Positions 36,768 to 45,363 of a stretch of 64,000 bases of DNA are shown in pieces (position 1 is the stretch's first letter; each line of letters starts with the position of its first letter). Source of the DNA: Bog-756 sp963727075 (lineage in GTDB: Bacteria; Actinomycetota; Acidimicrobiia; Acidimicrobiales; RAAP-2). Below the pieces are notes generated by a model. The model worked only from the letters and a program-made list of their open reading frames with translations. It had not been told where the DNA came from and ran no database searches. The position numbers were made by a program, and so were the translations under genes. The stretch spans positions 992,001 through 1,056,000 of the forward strand of contig CAVSET010000006.1 in NCBI GenBank assembly GCA_963727075.1, given 5' to 3'.

Positions 36768-38062
36768 CCGAGGGGTGAGGATCCCGACCAGCTCGACGTG
36801 GGCGGTCATCGGGAAGAGGTCGAACGCCCGTAGCGAGGCGATCGACCATCCGGCGTCGAGCAGGACCCGGAGGTCGCGGGCGAACGAGGCCGGGTCGCAG
36901 GACACATAGGCCAGGGCCCGCGGCCGAGGTCGCAGGGATGTCAGCGACTCCATGACGGCCAGTCCGGCGCCGCTGCGGGCCGGGTCGAGCACGATGAGGT
37001 CCGGCGCGCCCAACCGCTCGGCGACCACGGGTCCGGTCACCTCGGAGCGGAGGATCTCGACCTGACCGAGGCCGGCCGCATTGCGGGCGGCGTCGGAACA
37101 GGCCCGCCCGCTGCGCTCCACCGCCATCACCGACCCGCCCGATCCGACCGCCCGGGCGCAGGCCACGGTGAAGAGGCCGGCGCCGCTGTAGAGGTCCACC
37201 ACCCGCTCGCCCGGCGTCGGCGCCAGCCCGTCCAACACGCACCGGGCCAGTACGGCGGCGGCGGCCGGGTGGACCTGCCAGAACACGCCGGCACTCACCT
37301 CGAACCGGTGGCCGAGGACCTCGAAGACGGCCCGGCCCGGTGCCTGCTCCACATGGCCGTTCACCACCACCCCGGCATTCACCGGCGGCCGCTCGGTCAG
37401 ACCCGGACCGTCCGGCGTCCACCGAGACGACTCGGCGGTCCCCCGTCGGGTGACGCCGTCACCTCGACATGCCGGGCTCCTCTCCAGCGGGCCGAGCCCA
37501 CTCCGACCCCGGTGACGGCGGGGGTGGCGATGGGACAGGCCTCGACCGGTTCGAGGTCGTGGGACCGGTGGCGGTGGAACCCCGGCCGCCCGGTGGAGTC
37601 CACGGCGAACCGCACCCGGGTACGCCAGTGGAGGCCGTCAGGGGCGCCCCTCGAGCTCCTCCACCTTCACCCGTCGGTCCACTCCGGCCAGTCGGCGCAA
37701 TTGCTCGGCCACCAGGTCCGCCTTGAGGGCGCGCTGAGCAGGTAGCGCCACGTGCTGCCAATCGCACCCGCCACAGCGGCCGGGCCCCGCGTGCGGGCAC
37801 GGGGCCACCGCCCGGTCGGGGGAGGGCTCGATGACCTCCACGGCATCGGCCCTGAGGAAGGACGAGGTCTCGGCGGTCACCCGGGCGAGCACCCGCTCAC
37901 CGGGCAGGGTGTGGCGGACGAAGACCACCCGACCGTCGTCCGCCCGGGCCACGCACCCCCACCCGAGGCGATGGCGCCGACGGTCAGTTCGAGGGTGGCC
38001 CGAGGACGCCCGGTCTCGTGGCTCGGTCGGCTCCGGGATCGGCGATGGCATGGTCCGGTCAT
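36756..38062 (-). pseudogene. TrmA/RlmD-type RNA 5-methyluridine methyltransferase, frameshifted
   Basis: SAM-dependent methylation of a uracil in rRNA or tRNA. Blocks in order: start MTGPCHRRSR and ATLELTVGAIASGGG (TRAM domain); in the next frame DDGRVVFVRHTLPGERVLARV and CPHAGPGRCGGCDWQHV, whose cysteines suit a 4Fe-4S cluster; in the next GLHWRTRVRFAVD; and finally, intact from about 37382, VVDLYSGAGLFTVACA (SAM site), DLIVLDPARSGAG and YVSCDPASFARDL with the catalytic Cys. At least three frame changes (near 37965, 37640 and 37395). Corrected length is about 430 residues, normal. The 3' end overlaps the convergent PHM-like gene by 12 bases. Confidence 0.85.
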
Positions 38063-38192
38063 AGCACCGGAAGTGGACGGCTCGGCCCCTGTCGGCCGGG
38101 CCGGCACATCCCGCCTGCCCGCGGACCGTCGCCGCCGACCCCTCCCCGCTCGGAGCGGTACGGTGGCACGCCCGCCGACCAGGGAGGAACCC

Positions 38193-38859
38193 GTGGACAT
38201 CCACGAAGCGCTCTACACCACCAGAGCCATGCGGCGGGTCCGCACCGATCCGGTGCCCATCGACGTCCAGGCCCGGATCCTCGATGCCGCCATCCGGGCC
38301 CCCACCGGCGGCAACGCCCAGAACTGGCGGTTCCTCCTGGTCGACGACCCGGCCGTCATCGCCAAGATCGGGCCCCTCTACCGTCACTCGATCGAGCAGC
38401 TCTGGGAGACCGTCTACGCCGACCGGCTGGCCGACGGCGGCGGCAGATCCCGAGTCCGAAGTCGAGCATTCAGATGGTCAAGGTCCAGCGGTCCGCCCAG
38501 TGGCTGGCGGACCACTTCGAGGAGGTGCCGCTGTTCCTGTTCGGATTCGTGCAGGCCGACCCGACCGGGAGGCTCGATCTTCCCGGCAGTCTGGAGCGCG
38601 CAACTGGCGGCACGGGCCGAGGGCCTCGGCAGCTCGCTCACGGTCGTCCTCGGCGTTCTTCCACCCCGACGAGGTCTTCGACATCCTCGGAGTCCCCCGC
38701 GACCAGCACTGGGTGATGGCCTGCTGCGTGAGCTTCGGCTATCCGACCGGCCGCTGGGGCGTGGCCCCTCGCCGACCGGTGCACGAGGTCTCCTACCGGA
38801 ACCGGTGGGGTGCTCCGGCAGGGTTCACCGTCGACCATCCGCTGTGGCCGCCGGGGTAG
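38193..38859 (+). pseudogene. Nitroreductase-family protein, frameshifted
   Basis: FMN-dependent nitroreductase fold. Seen: VDIHEALYTTRAMRRVRTDP (FMN-binding RxxR/M region), IRAPTGGNAQNWRFLLVDD, then after shifts near 38445, 38590 and 38650 the pieces VQRSAQWLADHFEEVPLFLF, LAARAEGLGSSLTVVLGVL, FFHPDEVFDILGVPRDQHWV and FGYPTGRWGVAPRRPVHEV. The GTG start follows AGGGAGGA. The total of about 220 residues is normal for the family. Natural substrate unknown. It starts divergently from the RNA methyltransferase gene. Confidence 0.8.
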
Positions 38860-38974
38860 GCCAATAGCTGCTCCGGCGCCGAGCCCGGACACTCCGACCT
38901 CGCTCGACCGGGTGTCCGTCGTGCGGTGCCATACCCTGCGAAACCCCCGTGACATCCCGGGCCATCGGGGTCGG

Positions 38975-38997
38975 CTGACGAGGCGCGATGGTATATT
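38975..38997 (+). promoter_or_regulatory. Possible promoter of tRNA-Gly
   Basis: TATATT (38992-38997) is a good -10 box for a GC-rich genome and lies 17 bases before the tRNA. CTGACG at 38975 resembles a -35 element but the spacer (11 bases) is too short, so only the -10 is supported. Confidence 0.3.
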
Positions 38998-39014
38998 CGG
39001 CGTCCTCGCGTCCC

Positions 39015-39085
39015 GCGGCTGTAGCTCAATGGTAGAGCCTCAGTCTTCCAAACTGATGACGAGGGTTCGATTCCCTTCAGCCGCT
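39015..39085 (+). tRNA. tRNA-Gly (anticodon TCC)
   Basis: Cloverleaf: acceptor GCGGCTG / CAGCCGC with discriminator T, D-arm GCTCAATGGTAGAGC, anticodon arm TCAGT-CTTCCAA-ACTGA (anticodon TCC), T-arm GAGGG-TTCGATT-CCCTT. The 3' CCA is not encoded. A TATATT box at 38992-38997, about 18 bases upstream, may be the -10 element; no good -35 is visible. Confidence 0.95.
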
Positions 39086-39222
39086 CTCTCGATTCCGTGT
39101 TCGAGTTCGCCGACGCCTCCGGGCGCGGCGAGCCGTCACCGCCAGTGGAACGCCCGGCTCGGCCCCGGGCATGAGGCTGACACCCGCTCATCCGGATCCC
39201 CATCGGCATCGAATACCAGCCG

Positions 39223-39648
39223 ATGATGACGCAGCCACGGCAAGAAGGCATCGAGCTCCGTTCCCCGAAGCGATCCGGACGCATCACCGGGACACTGGCC
39301 GCCCTGTTGATCGGCACGGCCCTGGTACTGGCCGCATGCTCGGGCAACGGTAGCGCCGGCACCTCGACGACCTCGGCGAATGGTCCGCCGTCCGGCCGGG
39401 ACTCGATCACGATTCGGAACTTCGCCTTCTCGCCAAGCACCCTCACGGTTGCGCCCGGCGCCACCGTCACGGTCACCAACATGGACCAGGTGGCGCACAC
39501 GCTCACTGCCACCAAGGGCGGGTTCTCGACGGGAACTATCGAGGCGGGTCAATCCAAGACCTTCACCGCCCCGAACACGGCCGGCAGCTATCCCTATATC
39601 TGCTCGATCCACCAGTACATGTCCGGAACGCTCACCGTCTCCGGCTGA
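39223..39648 (+). CDS. Cupredoxin (blue copper) lipoprotein
   Basis: Extracytoplasmic electron carrier of amicyanin/plastocyanin type, 141 residues. A lipoprotein signal peptide ends in LVLAAC (lipidated Cys39) and is followed by a Ser/Thr/Gly linker. The domain shows FAFSPSTLTVAPGATVTVTN and copper ligands His92 (VAHTLT), Cys127 and His130 (YICSIHQYM), Met133. All four type-1 ligands are present. It lies 90 bases before two exported ferritin-like genes on the same strand and may pass electrons to or from them. That link is inference. Confidence 0.93.
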   Translation: MMTQPRQEGIELRSPKRSGRITGTLAALLIGTALVLAACSGNGSAGTSTTSANGPPSGRDSITIRNFAFSPSTLTVAPGATVTVTNMDQVAHTLTATKGGFSTGTIEAGQSKTFTAPNTAGSYPYICSIHQYMSGTLTVSG

Positions 39649-39738
39649 AGTCCCGACCGAGGCAGCGACCAGATCGCCCGCGACGTCGACAGACGCGCCT
39701 CGGGGCCCATCTCCATCCATCAACCCGGGAGGAAGACC

Positions 39739-40635
39739 ATGAGAGGAAGGCTGAGTTCGAGCCGACCGGCACATGAGGAGGGCGCACTCGACGTCGATCC
39801 CCGTTCCATGGACCTGCTGATCGAGGAGTCCGAAGACCTCCACCACGACGCCATGACCACCACCGCGACGACCCTCGAGGAGATGGTCGAACGAGGCCAC
39901 GAGGCTCGGGCCCAGGGGGCCATCGACCTCGACGAGTCCCGCGACGCTGCCGCTCGACGGTCGCAGCTCATGACCGAGGCGGTGTTCGGCGGCGGCATCC
40001 TGGCTGCCGCCGGGATCGCCGGTGCATTCGAGACCCTGTTCGCATCGCCGGCGTTCGCAGCCGCGGCAACCGACATTCAGATCCTGCAGGCCGCGGCCTC
40101 CATCGAGGTGCTGGCCGTCGCCACCTACAAGACGGCGCTGACCCTTCCCTTCATCGGGGGATCATCCGCCAACGCCGTGGTCAAGGCGTTCGCCACCACC
40201 ACCATGCAGCAGCACCAGCAGCACCTTGACGCATTCAACGGCGCCATCACCGGCCTCGGCGGCAAGATGCAGACGAATCCCGACCCCGTCCTGGCCCGGG
40301 TGGTCCAAGCTGCGGTGCCGGGCTTGACCTCGCCCGGTCCCGTGGTGGCCCTGGCACTGGAGCTGGAGCAGGGCGCGGCCGAAACCTATGTGGCCGATGT
40401 GGCCGCTCTGTCCGACGGCAATGCCAAGAAGCTGACCGCATCGATCATGGGAGTGGAGGCGCAGCACGCGTCGATTCTGCGGGCGGTGCAAGCATTGCTG
40501 GCCGGCGGTGCGCCCCAGCTCATCGCCCTGCCCCCGAACGCCGCCGAGCTGCCCGCCGCCGCCGGATCCGTCGGGTTCCCCCAAGCGTTCTTCCCCACCG
40601 ATCAGGCCCGCCCGGCCAGTGAAGGAGCACTCTGA
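39739..40635 (+). CDS. Exported ferritin-like (Ferritin_2-type) protein with N-terminal extension
   Basis: 298 residues. Residues 1-70 are polar with the motif LHHDAM. A twin-arginine-like signal (AARRSQLM, then a hydrophobic stretch to SPAFA near 107) sits inside the chain rather than at the N-terminus. The mature part is a four-helix bundle with di-iron-type ligands: SIEVLAVATY (Glu123), MQQHQQHLDAF, ALELEQGAAETY and GVEAQHASIL. Ferritin_2 proteins are linked to desiccation tolerance but poorly understood. The ATG follows GGGAGGAAGACC. The stop and the next start share one base (TGATG). Confidence 0.82.
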   Translation: MRGRLSSSRPAHEEGALDVDPRSMDLLIEESEDLHHDAMTTTATTLEEMVERGHEARAQGAIDLDESRDAAARRSQLMTEAVFGGGILAAAGIAGAFETLFASPAFAAAATDIQILQAAASIEVLAVATYKTALTLPFIGGSSANAVVKAFATTTMQQHQQHLDAFNGAITGLGGKMQTNPDPVLARVVQAAVPGLTSPGPVVALALELEQGAAETYVADVAALSDGNAKKLTASIMGVEAQHASILRAVQALLAGGAPQLIALPPNAAELPAAAGSVGFPQAFFPTDQARPASEGAL

Positions 40636-41420
40636 TGAGGCGTCGGAAGCGCAATCCCGAAGTGATGGCCATCTCGGAGCACGAGCTCGCGGTCATGACC
40701 GACGACCTCGAGCACATCCACCACGACGTCGGTGTGCCCGCCATGCGCGAAGCCGTCGACCAGTGGACCGAGCGGGCCCGCACCAGTCGACGGGGCTTCC
40801 TCATCGGGGCCGGTGCCGTGGCCGGCGGAGCGCTGCTGGCCGCCTGTTCGTCCAGCTCGTCGAGTCCGGCGACAACCGCGGGCAATGGATCCTCGGGTAT
40901 GCCTACCGGCGGCAAGTTGACCGGCGACCTCGCTGTGGCGGCCTTGGCCGCCAGTCTGGAGAACCTGGCCGTGGCGGCGTACGGAGACGTGCTGTCGGCG
41001 GCAGCTGCCGGCAAGCTGGGTACCGTGCCCCCGGCCGTGGCCACGTTCGCCACGACGGTCAAGTCCCAGCACACCCAGCACGCGCAGGCCTGGAACTCCG
41101 CCATTGTGGCCGCCGGTCACCAAGCCATCACCGCCCCGGACCGGGTCCTCACCCCGGCCATCACGAAGGACTTCGCCAAGGTCACCGACGTGACCGGTGC
41201 GGCGAAGCTGGCGTTGATGCTCGAAGACGTGGCGGCGGCGACCTACCAGGCTGCCGTCGGCGCGGTGAAAGCGGCCTCTTCGGTGAAGGTGGCGGCCAGC
41301 ATCCAACCGGTCGAGATGCAGCATGCCGCCATCCTCAACTTCGTGCTCGGTCAGTACCCCGTGCCCAATGCCTTCAGCCCCGTGGCCCCGGCCCGGCCCA
41401 TCACCGACTACACGGGATGA
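40635..41420 (+). CDS. Tat-exported ferritin-like lipoprotein
   Basis: 261-residue paralogue of the preceding protein. The N-terminal 50 residues contain LEHIHHDVGV, echoing the HHD motif upstream. Then a Tat motif SRRGFLIGAG (Arg52-Arg53) and a lipobox LLAAC (Cys71). The helical domain keeps SLENLAVAAYGD, SQHTQHAQAW, MLEDVAAATY and VEMQHAAIL, a complete di-iron ligand set. Tat export implies folding, and perhaps metal loading, before transport. Translationally coupled to the upstream gene. Confidence 0.85.
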   Translation: MRRRKRNPEVMAISEHELAVMTDDLEHIHHDVGVPAMREAVDQWTERARTSRRGFLIGAGAVAGGALLAACSSSSSSPATTAGNGSSGMPTGGKLTGDLAVAALAASLENLAVAAYGDVLSAAAAGKLGTVPPAVATFATTVKSQHTQHAQAWNSAIVAAGHQAITAPDRVLTPAITKDFAKVTDVTGAAKLALMLEDVAAATYQAAVGAVKAASSVKVAASIQPVEMQHAAILNFVLGQYPVPNAFSPVAPARPITDYTG

Positions 41421-41423
41421 TCC

Positions 41424-41441
41424 GAGCCGCCCCTTCGGCTC
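41424..41441 (+). terminator. Weak stem-loop after the ferritin-like operon
   Basis: GAGCCG/CGGCTC 6-bp stem with a six-base loop, starting four bases past the stop codon. No U-tract follows, so it may be a processing or weak termination signal. Confidence 0.4.
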
Positions 41442-41542
41442 ACAGTTCTCACGGACAGTCAGAGGTCGGACTCGGTCAGGAAAGTAACGGCCTCAACAGG
41501 GTCCAAACAGATCGACTGAACAGAGCCAAGGGGTGGACGAGC

Positions 41543-42706
41543 TCAGCCGAGCGCCGCGCACACCCCGAGGCCATCGACTTGACGCAGAGCGGTGAACGCC
41601 GGTGTGGCCGGGCTGCTGTTGAGCTGTTCGTTGACGATGACCACCACCGAGCGCGACCCGCTGGCGTCGGCCGCGGCAAACAGCGTGTAGCCCGGGATGT
41701 TGCCGGTATGGCCGAAGACTGTGCCGCAGGACGTCTCGTATCGGAAGATGCCGAGCCCAGCCGAGTTGTCCCCGGGACCGGGCGGTCCCGAGCTCCCGGC
41801 GACGAACTGCAGCTGATCACGTTGGGTCGCCTTGCCGAAGAGTTGACCGGCGACATAAGCCCGGATGAACGCGTTGAGCTCGGTCGTGGTTGAGTTCATG
41901 CCCCCTGACGCCCAGGCCAGGCCGGGGTTGAGCGCCATGCTGACGTCCTGGGTCGGCTTCCCCGGCTCGACGTCGTAGCCCCGGACGTAGGGCTCGGGCA
42001 GGTCCGCATTGACCGGCAACATGGTGTGGCCCAAGTGCAGTGGCGCCGTCACGTGCTGGGCGAGCTCGGTAGTGTAGTCCTTGCCCGTGGCCGCCTGCAC
42101 CATCAGCCCGACGACGATGTTGTCGGAGTCCGAGTAGTCGTATCGCGAGCCGGGTGGGAACAACAAGGGCTCGTTCGCCACATAGCCCAGCAGCTGCTCG
42201 GGTGTGAGCACCATCTGGGGGTCGGCTTGGAGGGCGGCAATGAAGGCCGGGTTCTTGATGTAGTCGGGAAGTCCGCTGGTGTGATGGAGCGCTTCGGCCA
42301 CAGTCACCGGGGCCCATGCCGGGGGAAGGCCCGGAAGCAGCCGGCCGATGGTGTCCGACAGGGACAGCACCTTATGGTCGACCAGTGCGAGGGCCACTGC
42401 GCCGCTGAACGCTTTGGACACACTGGCCAGGCGAATCGTGTCGTCAGGGGCGATCGGGCTCCCCGTGGACAGGTTGCCCGTGCCCGCCGTGTCGACCAGC
42501 ACTCGGGATCCGATTTGGATCAGGGCGATGGCACCCGGTGGGCCGCCCGAGGTGGACACCAGCTCGTCGAGGGCCTTCTTCAATGCGGCCACCTTCGCCG
42601 GATCGGAAGAACTGGCCGTGGTCGATGTCGTGCTACACGAGATCAGAAGAACACTGGCAATGGCCAATACCGTGGTCGTCCACGCCAATCTGCTCTGTCG
42701 CCACAT
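41543..42706 (-). CDS. Serine hydrolase of the beta-lactamase/class C family, lipoprotein
   Basis: Extracytoplasmic penicillin-binding-protein-like hydrolase of about 387 residues. A lipoprotein signal (SVLLISC, Cys24) is followed by a Ser/Thr linker, SVSK (Ser95-Lys98, the SxxK nucleophile), YSDSDN in the YxN position, and HTGNIPGY in the KTG position. This pattern fits esterases or D-alanyl-D-alanine carboxypeptidases (EstB/DdpA-like) more than true beta-lactamases. ATG at 42706 was chosen over a TTG three codons earlier. Confidence 0.9.
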   Translation of the reverse strand: MWRQSRLAWTTTVLAIASVLLISCSTTSTTASSSDPAKVAALKKALDELVSTSGGPPGAIALIQIGSRVLVDTAGTGNLSTGSPIAPDDTIRLASVSKAFSGAVALALVDHKVLSLSDTIGRLLPGLPPAWAPVTVAEALHHTSGLPDYIKNPAFIAALQADPQMVLTPEQLLGYVANEPLLFPPGSRYDYSDSDNIVVGLMVQAATGKDYTTELAQHVTAPLHLGHTMLPVNADLPEPYVRGYDVEPGKPTQDVSMALNPGLAWASGGMNSTTTELNAFIRAYVAGQLFGKATQRDQLQFVAGSSGPPGPGDNSAGLGIFRYETSCGTVFGHTGNIPGYTLFAAADASGSRSVVVIVNEQLNSSPATPAFTALRQVDGLGVCAALG

Positions 42707-42760
42707 GACGGGCAATATATGCCACCTCGGACACCACCATCTCGATGGCAGCCCTTGCCC

Positions 42761-43393
42761 TCAGCCGAGCGCCACCTCCAGCTGGGACGCCGCCAGGCCA
42801 CGGCGCGGCGAGATGATGTCGTCGATGAGCCCGTAGTCCCTGGCCTCTTCGGGCGTCATGAAGTAGTCGCGGTCGATGTCGTCGGTGACCTGGTCCACGG
42901 TCCGGCCGCTGTGGTGGGCGATGATCTCGGCCATGCGCCTGGTCGTGGCCAGCACCTCCCGCAGCTGTATCTCCATGTCGCTCGGAGCACCCCTGGTCCC
43001 CGCGCTCCCCTGGTGGATCATGATGCGGGCGTTGGGCAGCGCCAACCGCTTGCCGGGCGCACCGCCGCACAGCACCATGGCGGCGGCGGACATGCCCATG
43101 CCCACGCAGATGGTCGACACATCGGGGCGGACATGTTGGATGACGTCGTAGATGGCCATGCCGGCGTAGGCGGCACCTCCGGGCGAATTGACATAGAGCG
43201 AGATGTCCTTCTCGGGATCCTGCGCCTCGAGATAGAGCATCTGGGAGATGATCAGGTTGGCCACCTGGTCGTCCACCTCCTGGCCGAGGAACACGATGCG
43301 TTCGCGGAGCAGAAGGGAGTAGATGTCGAACGCCCGCTCGCCCCGACTCGACTCCTCGAGAACGGTAGGGATAAGCGACTGCTGCAGTGCCAT
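42761..43393 (-). CDS. clpP: ATP-dependent Clp protease proteolytic subunit
   Basis: Serine peptidase subunit (210 residues) that assembles into heptameric rings with ClpX/ClpC. Seen: RAFDIYSLLLRERIVFLG, YVNSPGGAAYAGMAIYD, catalytic Ser102 (GMGMSAAAM), His127 (RIMIHQ) and Asp176 (DRDYFMTPEEARDYGLID). All triad residues are present. The serine motif differs slightly from the usual GxAASMGA, suggesting a secondary ClpP rather than the housekeeping clpP1P2 pair, and no clpX or tig lies nearby. Divergent from an XRE regulator; the 163-base gap contains a palindromic operator candidate. Confidence 0.93.
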   Translation of the reverse strand: MALQQSLIPTVLEESSRGERAFDIYSLLLRERIVFLGQEVDDQVANLIISQMLYLEAQDPEKDISLYVNSPGGAAYAGMAIYDVIQHVRPDVSTICVGMGMSAAAMVLCGGAPGKRLALPNARIMIHQGSAGTRGAPSDMEIQLREVLATTRRMAEIIAHHSGRTVDQVTDDIDRDYFMTPEEARDYGLIDDIISPRRGLAASQLEVALG

Positions 43394-43438
43394 GGGTACC
43401 TCCGGTCGTCCCTCCCCGGCGGGTTCTCCACCGGAGCT

Positions 43439-43454
43439 ATATCAATTATGATAT
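43439..43454. promoter_or_regulatory. Palindromic operator candidate between clpP and the XRE gene
   Basis: ATATCA-ATTA-TGATAT is a perfect 6-bp inverted repeat in a strikingly AT-rich patch (43437-43470) of an otherwise GC-rich region. It is 46 bases from the clpP start and 103 from the XRE start. A related half-site, GGTATC, follows at 43466. The XRE protein encoded next to it is the obvious candidate to bind here. Confidence 0.5.
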
Positions 43455-43556
43455 CTCTATCTTGAGGTATCCTCGACCAACGGGTGGCTGACGGGCGGGG
43501 CCGGCCGGCGACGGGCACAGGAAGAAGCACAGTGGGTGAGTGCAGGAGAAGGTGTG

Positions 43557-43817
43557 ATGGGCGAGCGACGCCACCAACCGGTGTTCCCGGGGTTCAAGGA
43601 GATGTCCGATCGTCGCAAGGCACTGACCGACGAGTTGGTCGACCGGCGACGTGCCCTCGGACTGTCCCAGACCCAGGTGGCCGCCCGCATGGGCACGTCC
43701 CAGTCGGCCGTGGCCAGGCTGGAGACCGGCGCGTCCGACGTCCTGATGTCCACTGTGGACCGCTACGCCTCGGCCCTCGGCCGGAGGCTCGAGTGGACGC
43801 TGGAGGAGGGACCGTGA
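43557..43817 (+). CDS. XRE-family transcriptional regulator
   Basis: An 86-residue protein with a single helix-turn-helix: RRALGLSQTQVAARMGTSQSAVARLETGASDVLMSTVDRYASAL is a textbook Cro/C1-type HTH. ATG at 43557 is preferred over a GTG at 43536 because AGGAGAAGG precedes it. The stop overlaps the start of the ClpP-like gene (GTGA), so regulator and ClpP-like protein are co-translated. It probably autoregulates this operon and the divergent clpP. Confidence 0.9.
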   Translation: MGERRHQPVFPGFKEMSDRRKALTDELVDRRRALGLSQTQVAARMGTSQSAVARLETGASDVLMSTVDRYASALGRRLEWTLEEGP

Positions 43818-44512
43818 CCGCCATCGGCCGGTGGCTCGGGGATCGGCCCGACGGTGCCGACCCATGGTCGGTCCCTTCACTCAGCCCACTCACGGGTCAG
43901 CCCTTCCCGGTCGGCGACGGGGGCGACCCGATTGACGCCCAGTCCTGGATGCGTCAGCAACTGTTCGAGCGTCGGATCGTGCTCCTGTCGGGAACACTCG
44001 ACGACCAAGCGACCAATGACGTGGGTGCGTCGCTGATGACGCTCGACGCCATCGGGGACGACCCGGTCCAGCTGCAAGTGGACAGCGGTGACGGGACCAC
44101 CGCCGCCGCCCTGGCCCTCATGGACATCATCGACCTGTGCGGCGTCCCGGTGCGCGCCACCGGCATCGGGTTGGTGGCCGGACCGGCCGTCGGGGTGCTC
44201 GCCGTCTGCGCCCGGCGCACGATGTCACCCCATGGCCGGCTCCGCCTGTTCGAACCCGCGGTCGAGGCCGAAGGCCATGCCCGCCAGCTCCAGCAGCTGG
44301 CCCAGGCCCACCTGGACCGATGGGCGGCCTTCTGCTCGCGGCTGGCGGTCGCCAGCGGTCAGCCGGAGGACCGGGTGCGCGAGGATGCCGCGGCCGGACG
44401 CTTCTTCTCGGCGCAGGAGGCCGTCGAGTACGGCCTGGTGGACGAGGTGGCCTCTCCCAATGCCCGGATGCTGCGGTTGCCCGGGCGTCCGATCGGCTTC
44501 GATCCCCGGTAG
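43814..44512 (+). CDS. ClpP-like protein lacking the catalytic triad
   Basis: 232 residues. The ClpP fold is recognisable: LFERRIVLLSGTLDDQATND, QLQVDSGDGTTAAALALMDII, and the C-terminal signature FFSAQEAVEYGLVDEV. Aligned with the neighbouring ClpP, the nucleophile Ser becomes Gly123 (VAGPAVGVL), the His becomes Phe146 (RLRLFEP) and the Asp becomes Gly195 (AAGRFFS). All three catalytic residues are missing, so it cannot be a serine protease. By analogy with ClpR in cyanobacteria and plastids, it may form mixed rings with active ClpP. A 45-residue N-terminal extension precedes the core. Confidence 0.85.
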   Translation: MTAIGRWLGDRPDGADPWSVPSLSPLTGQPFPVGDGGDPIDAQSWMRQQLFERRIVLLSGTLDDQATNDVGASLMTLDAIGDDPVQLQVDSGDGTTAAALALMDIIDLCGVPVRATGIGLVAGPAVGVLAVCARRTMSPHGRLRLFEPAVEAEGHARQLQQLAQAHLDRWAAFCSRLAVASGQPEDRVREDAAAGRFFSAQEAVEYGLVDEVASPNARMLRLPGRPIGFDPR

Positions 44513-44555
44513 TCGCCAATGATCGTCGACCACGGCGGTCATCTACAGTGCCCCC

Positions 44556-45335
44556 ATGTCCGAGCCCGAGACCGTTCACCGGCCCACCCCGGACGTCCGC
44601 GTCCTGCCCGACACGGACTCCCTGGCCCGGGAGGCGGCCGACCAGGCGGCTGCGACCATCCGGCAGGCGGTGGCGGCCAATGGAGTGGCCCATGCCATGT
44701 TCGCCACCGGGAACTCGCAGCTGGCCTTCGTCGATGCGCTGGTTGCCCGGACCCACGACGTCCCCTGGGGTGATGTCGTCGTCTTCCATATGGACGAGTA
44801 CGTCGGCATCGGGCCCGAGCACCCGGCCAGCTTCCAGCGATGGATCCGCCAGCGGATCGTCGACCCCACTGCCCCCCGCGCCGCCCACTACCTGGACGGC
44901 AGGGCCGGCCCCGAGGCGGAGTGCCGGCGCTATGCCGACCTGCTGCGACAGCACCCGCTCGATCTGTGCTGCCTCGGGATCGGCGAGAACGGCCACCTGG
45001 CCTTCAACGACCCACCCGTGGCCGACTTCGACGATGCATTGGACGTGAAGGTGGTCGTCCTCGACGAAGGGTGCCGTCACCAGCAGGTCAACGAGGGCCA
45101 CTTCGCCACCGACCGCGACGTGCCAGAACGGGCGATCACCGTCACCATCCCCGCCCTGCTCCGAGCCCACCGAGTGCTGGTCGTTGTACCCGAGGCACGG
45201 AAGGCGGGGCCGGTACGGGCCGCACTCGAGGGCCCGGTGACGACCTCGTGCCCGGCCTCGGCCCTCCAGCGGTCGGCGCACACCACGATCTTCCTCGATT
45301 CGGACTCGGCCCGACTGTTGTCACCGACCACCTGA
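44556..45335 (+). CDS. nagB: Glucosamine-6-phosphate deaminase
   Basis: Converts glucosamine-6-phosphate to fructose-6-phosphate and ammonia in the cytoplasm. 259 residues, normal. Seen: MFATGNSQLAFVDAL (phosphate loop), VVVFHMDEYVGI with the catalytic Asp, CLGIGENGHLAFNDPP with the second acidic/His cluster, and VPEARKAGPVRAALEGPV. It follows the ClpP-like gene after 43 bases but is unrelated in function. nagA is not in the window. Confidence 0.92.
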   Translation: MSEPETVHRPTPDVRVLPDTDSLAREAADQAAATIRQAVAANGVAHAMFATGNSQLAFVDALVARTHDVPWGDVVVFHMDEYVGIGPEHPASFQRWIRQRIVDPTAPRAAHYLDGRAGPEAECRRYADLLRQHPLDLCCLGIGENGHLAFNDPPVADFDDALDVKVVVLDEGCRHQQVNEGHFATDRDVPERAITVTIPALLRAHRVLVVVPEARKAGPVRAALEGPVTTSCPASALQRSAHTTIFLDSDSARLLSPTT

Positions 45336-45363
45336 TAGCACCCGGTCGCCGCCGCCCGGGTGC

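Noticed and set aside
39015..39085. tRNA-Gly as an integration site
   Set aside because: No integrase gene or partial tRNA copy is seen near it; flanking genes look ordinary.
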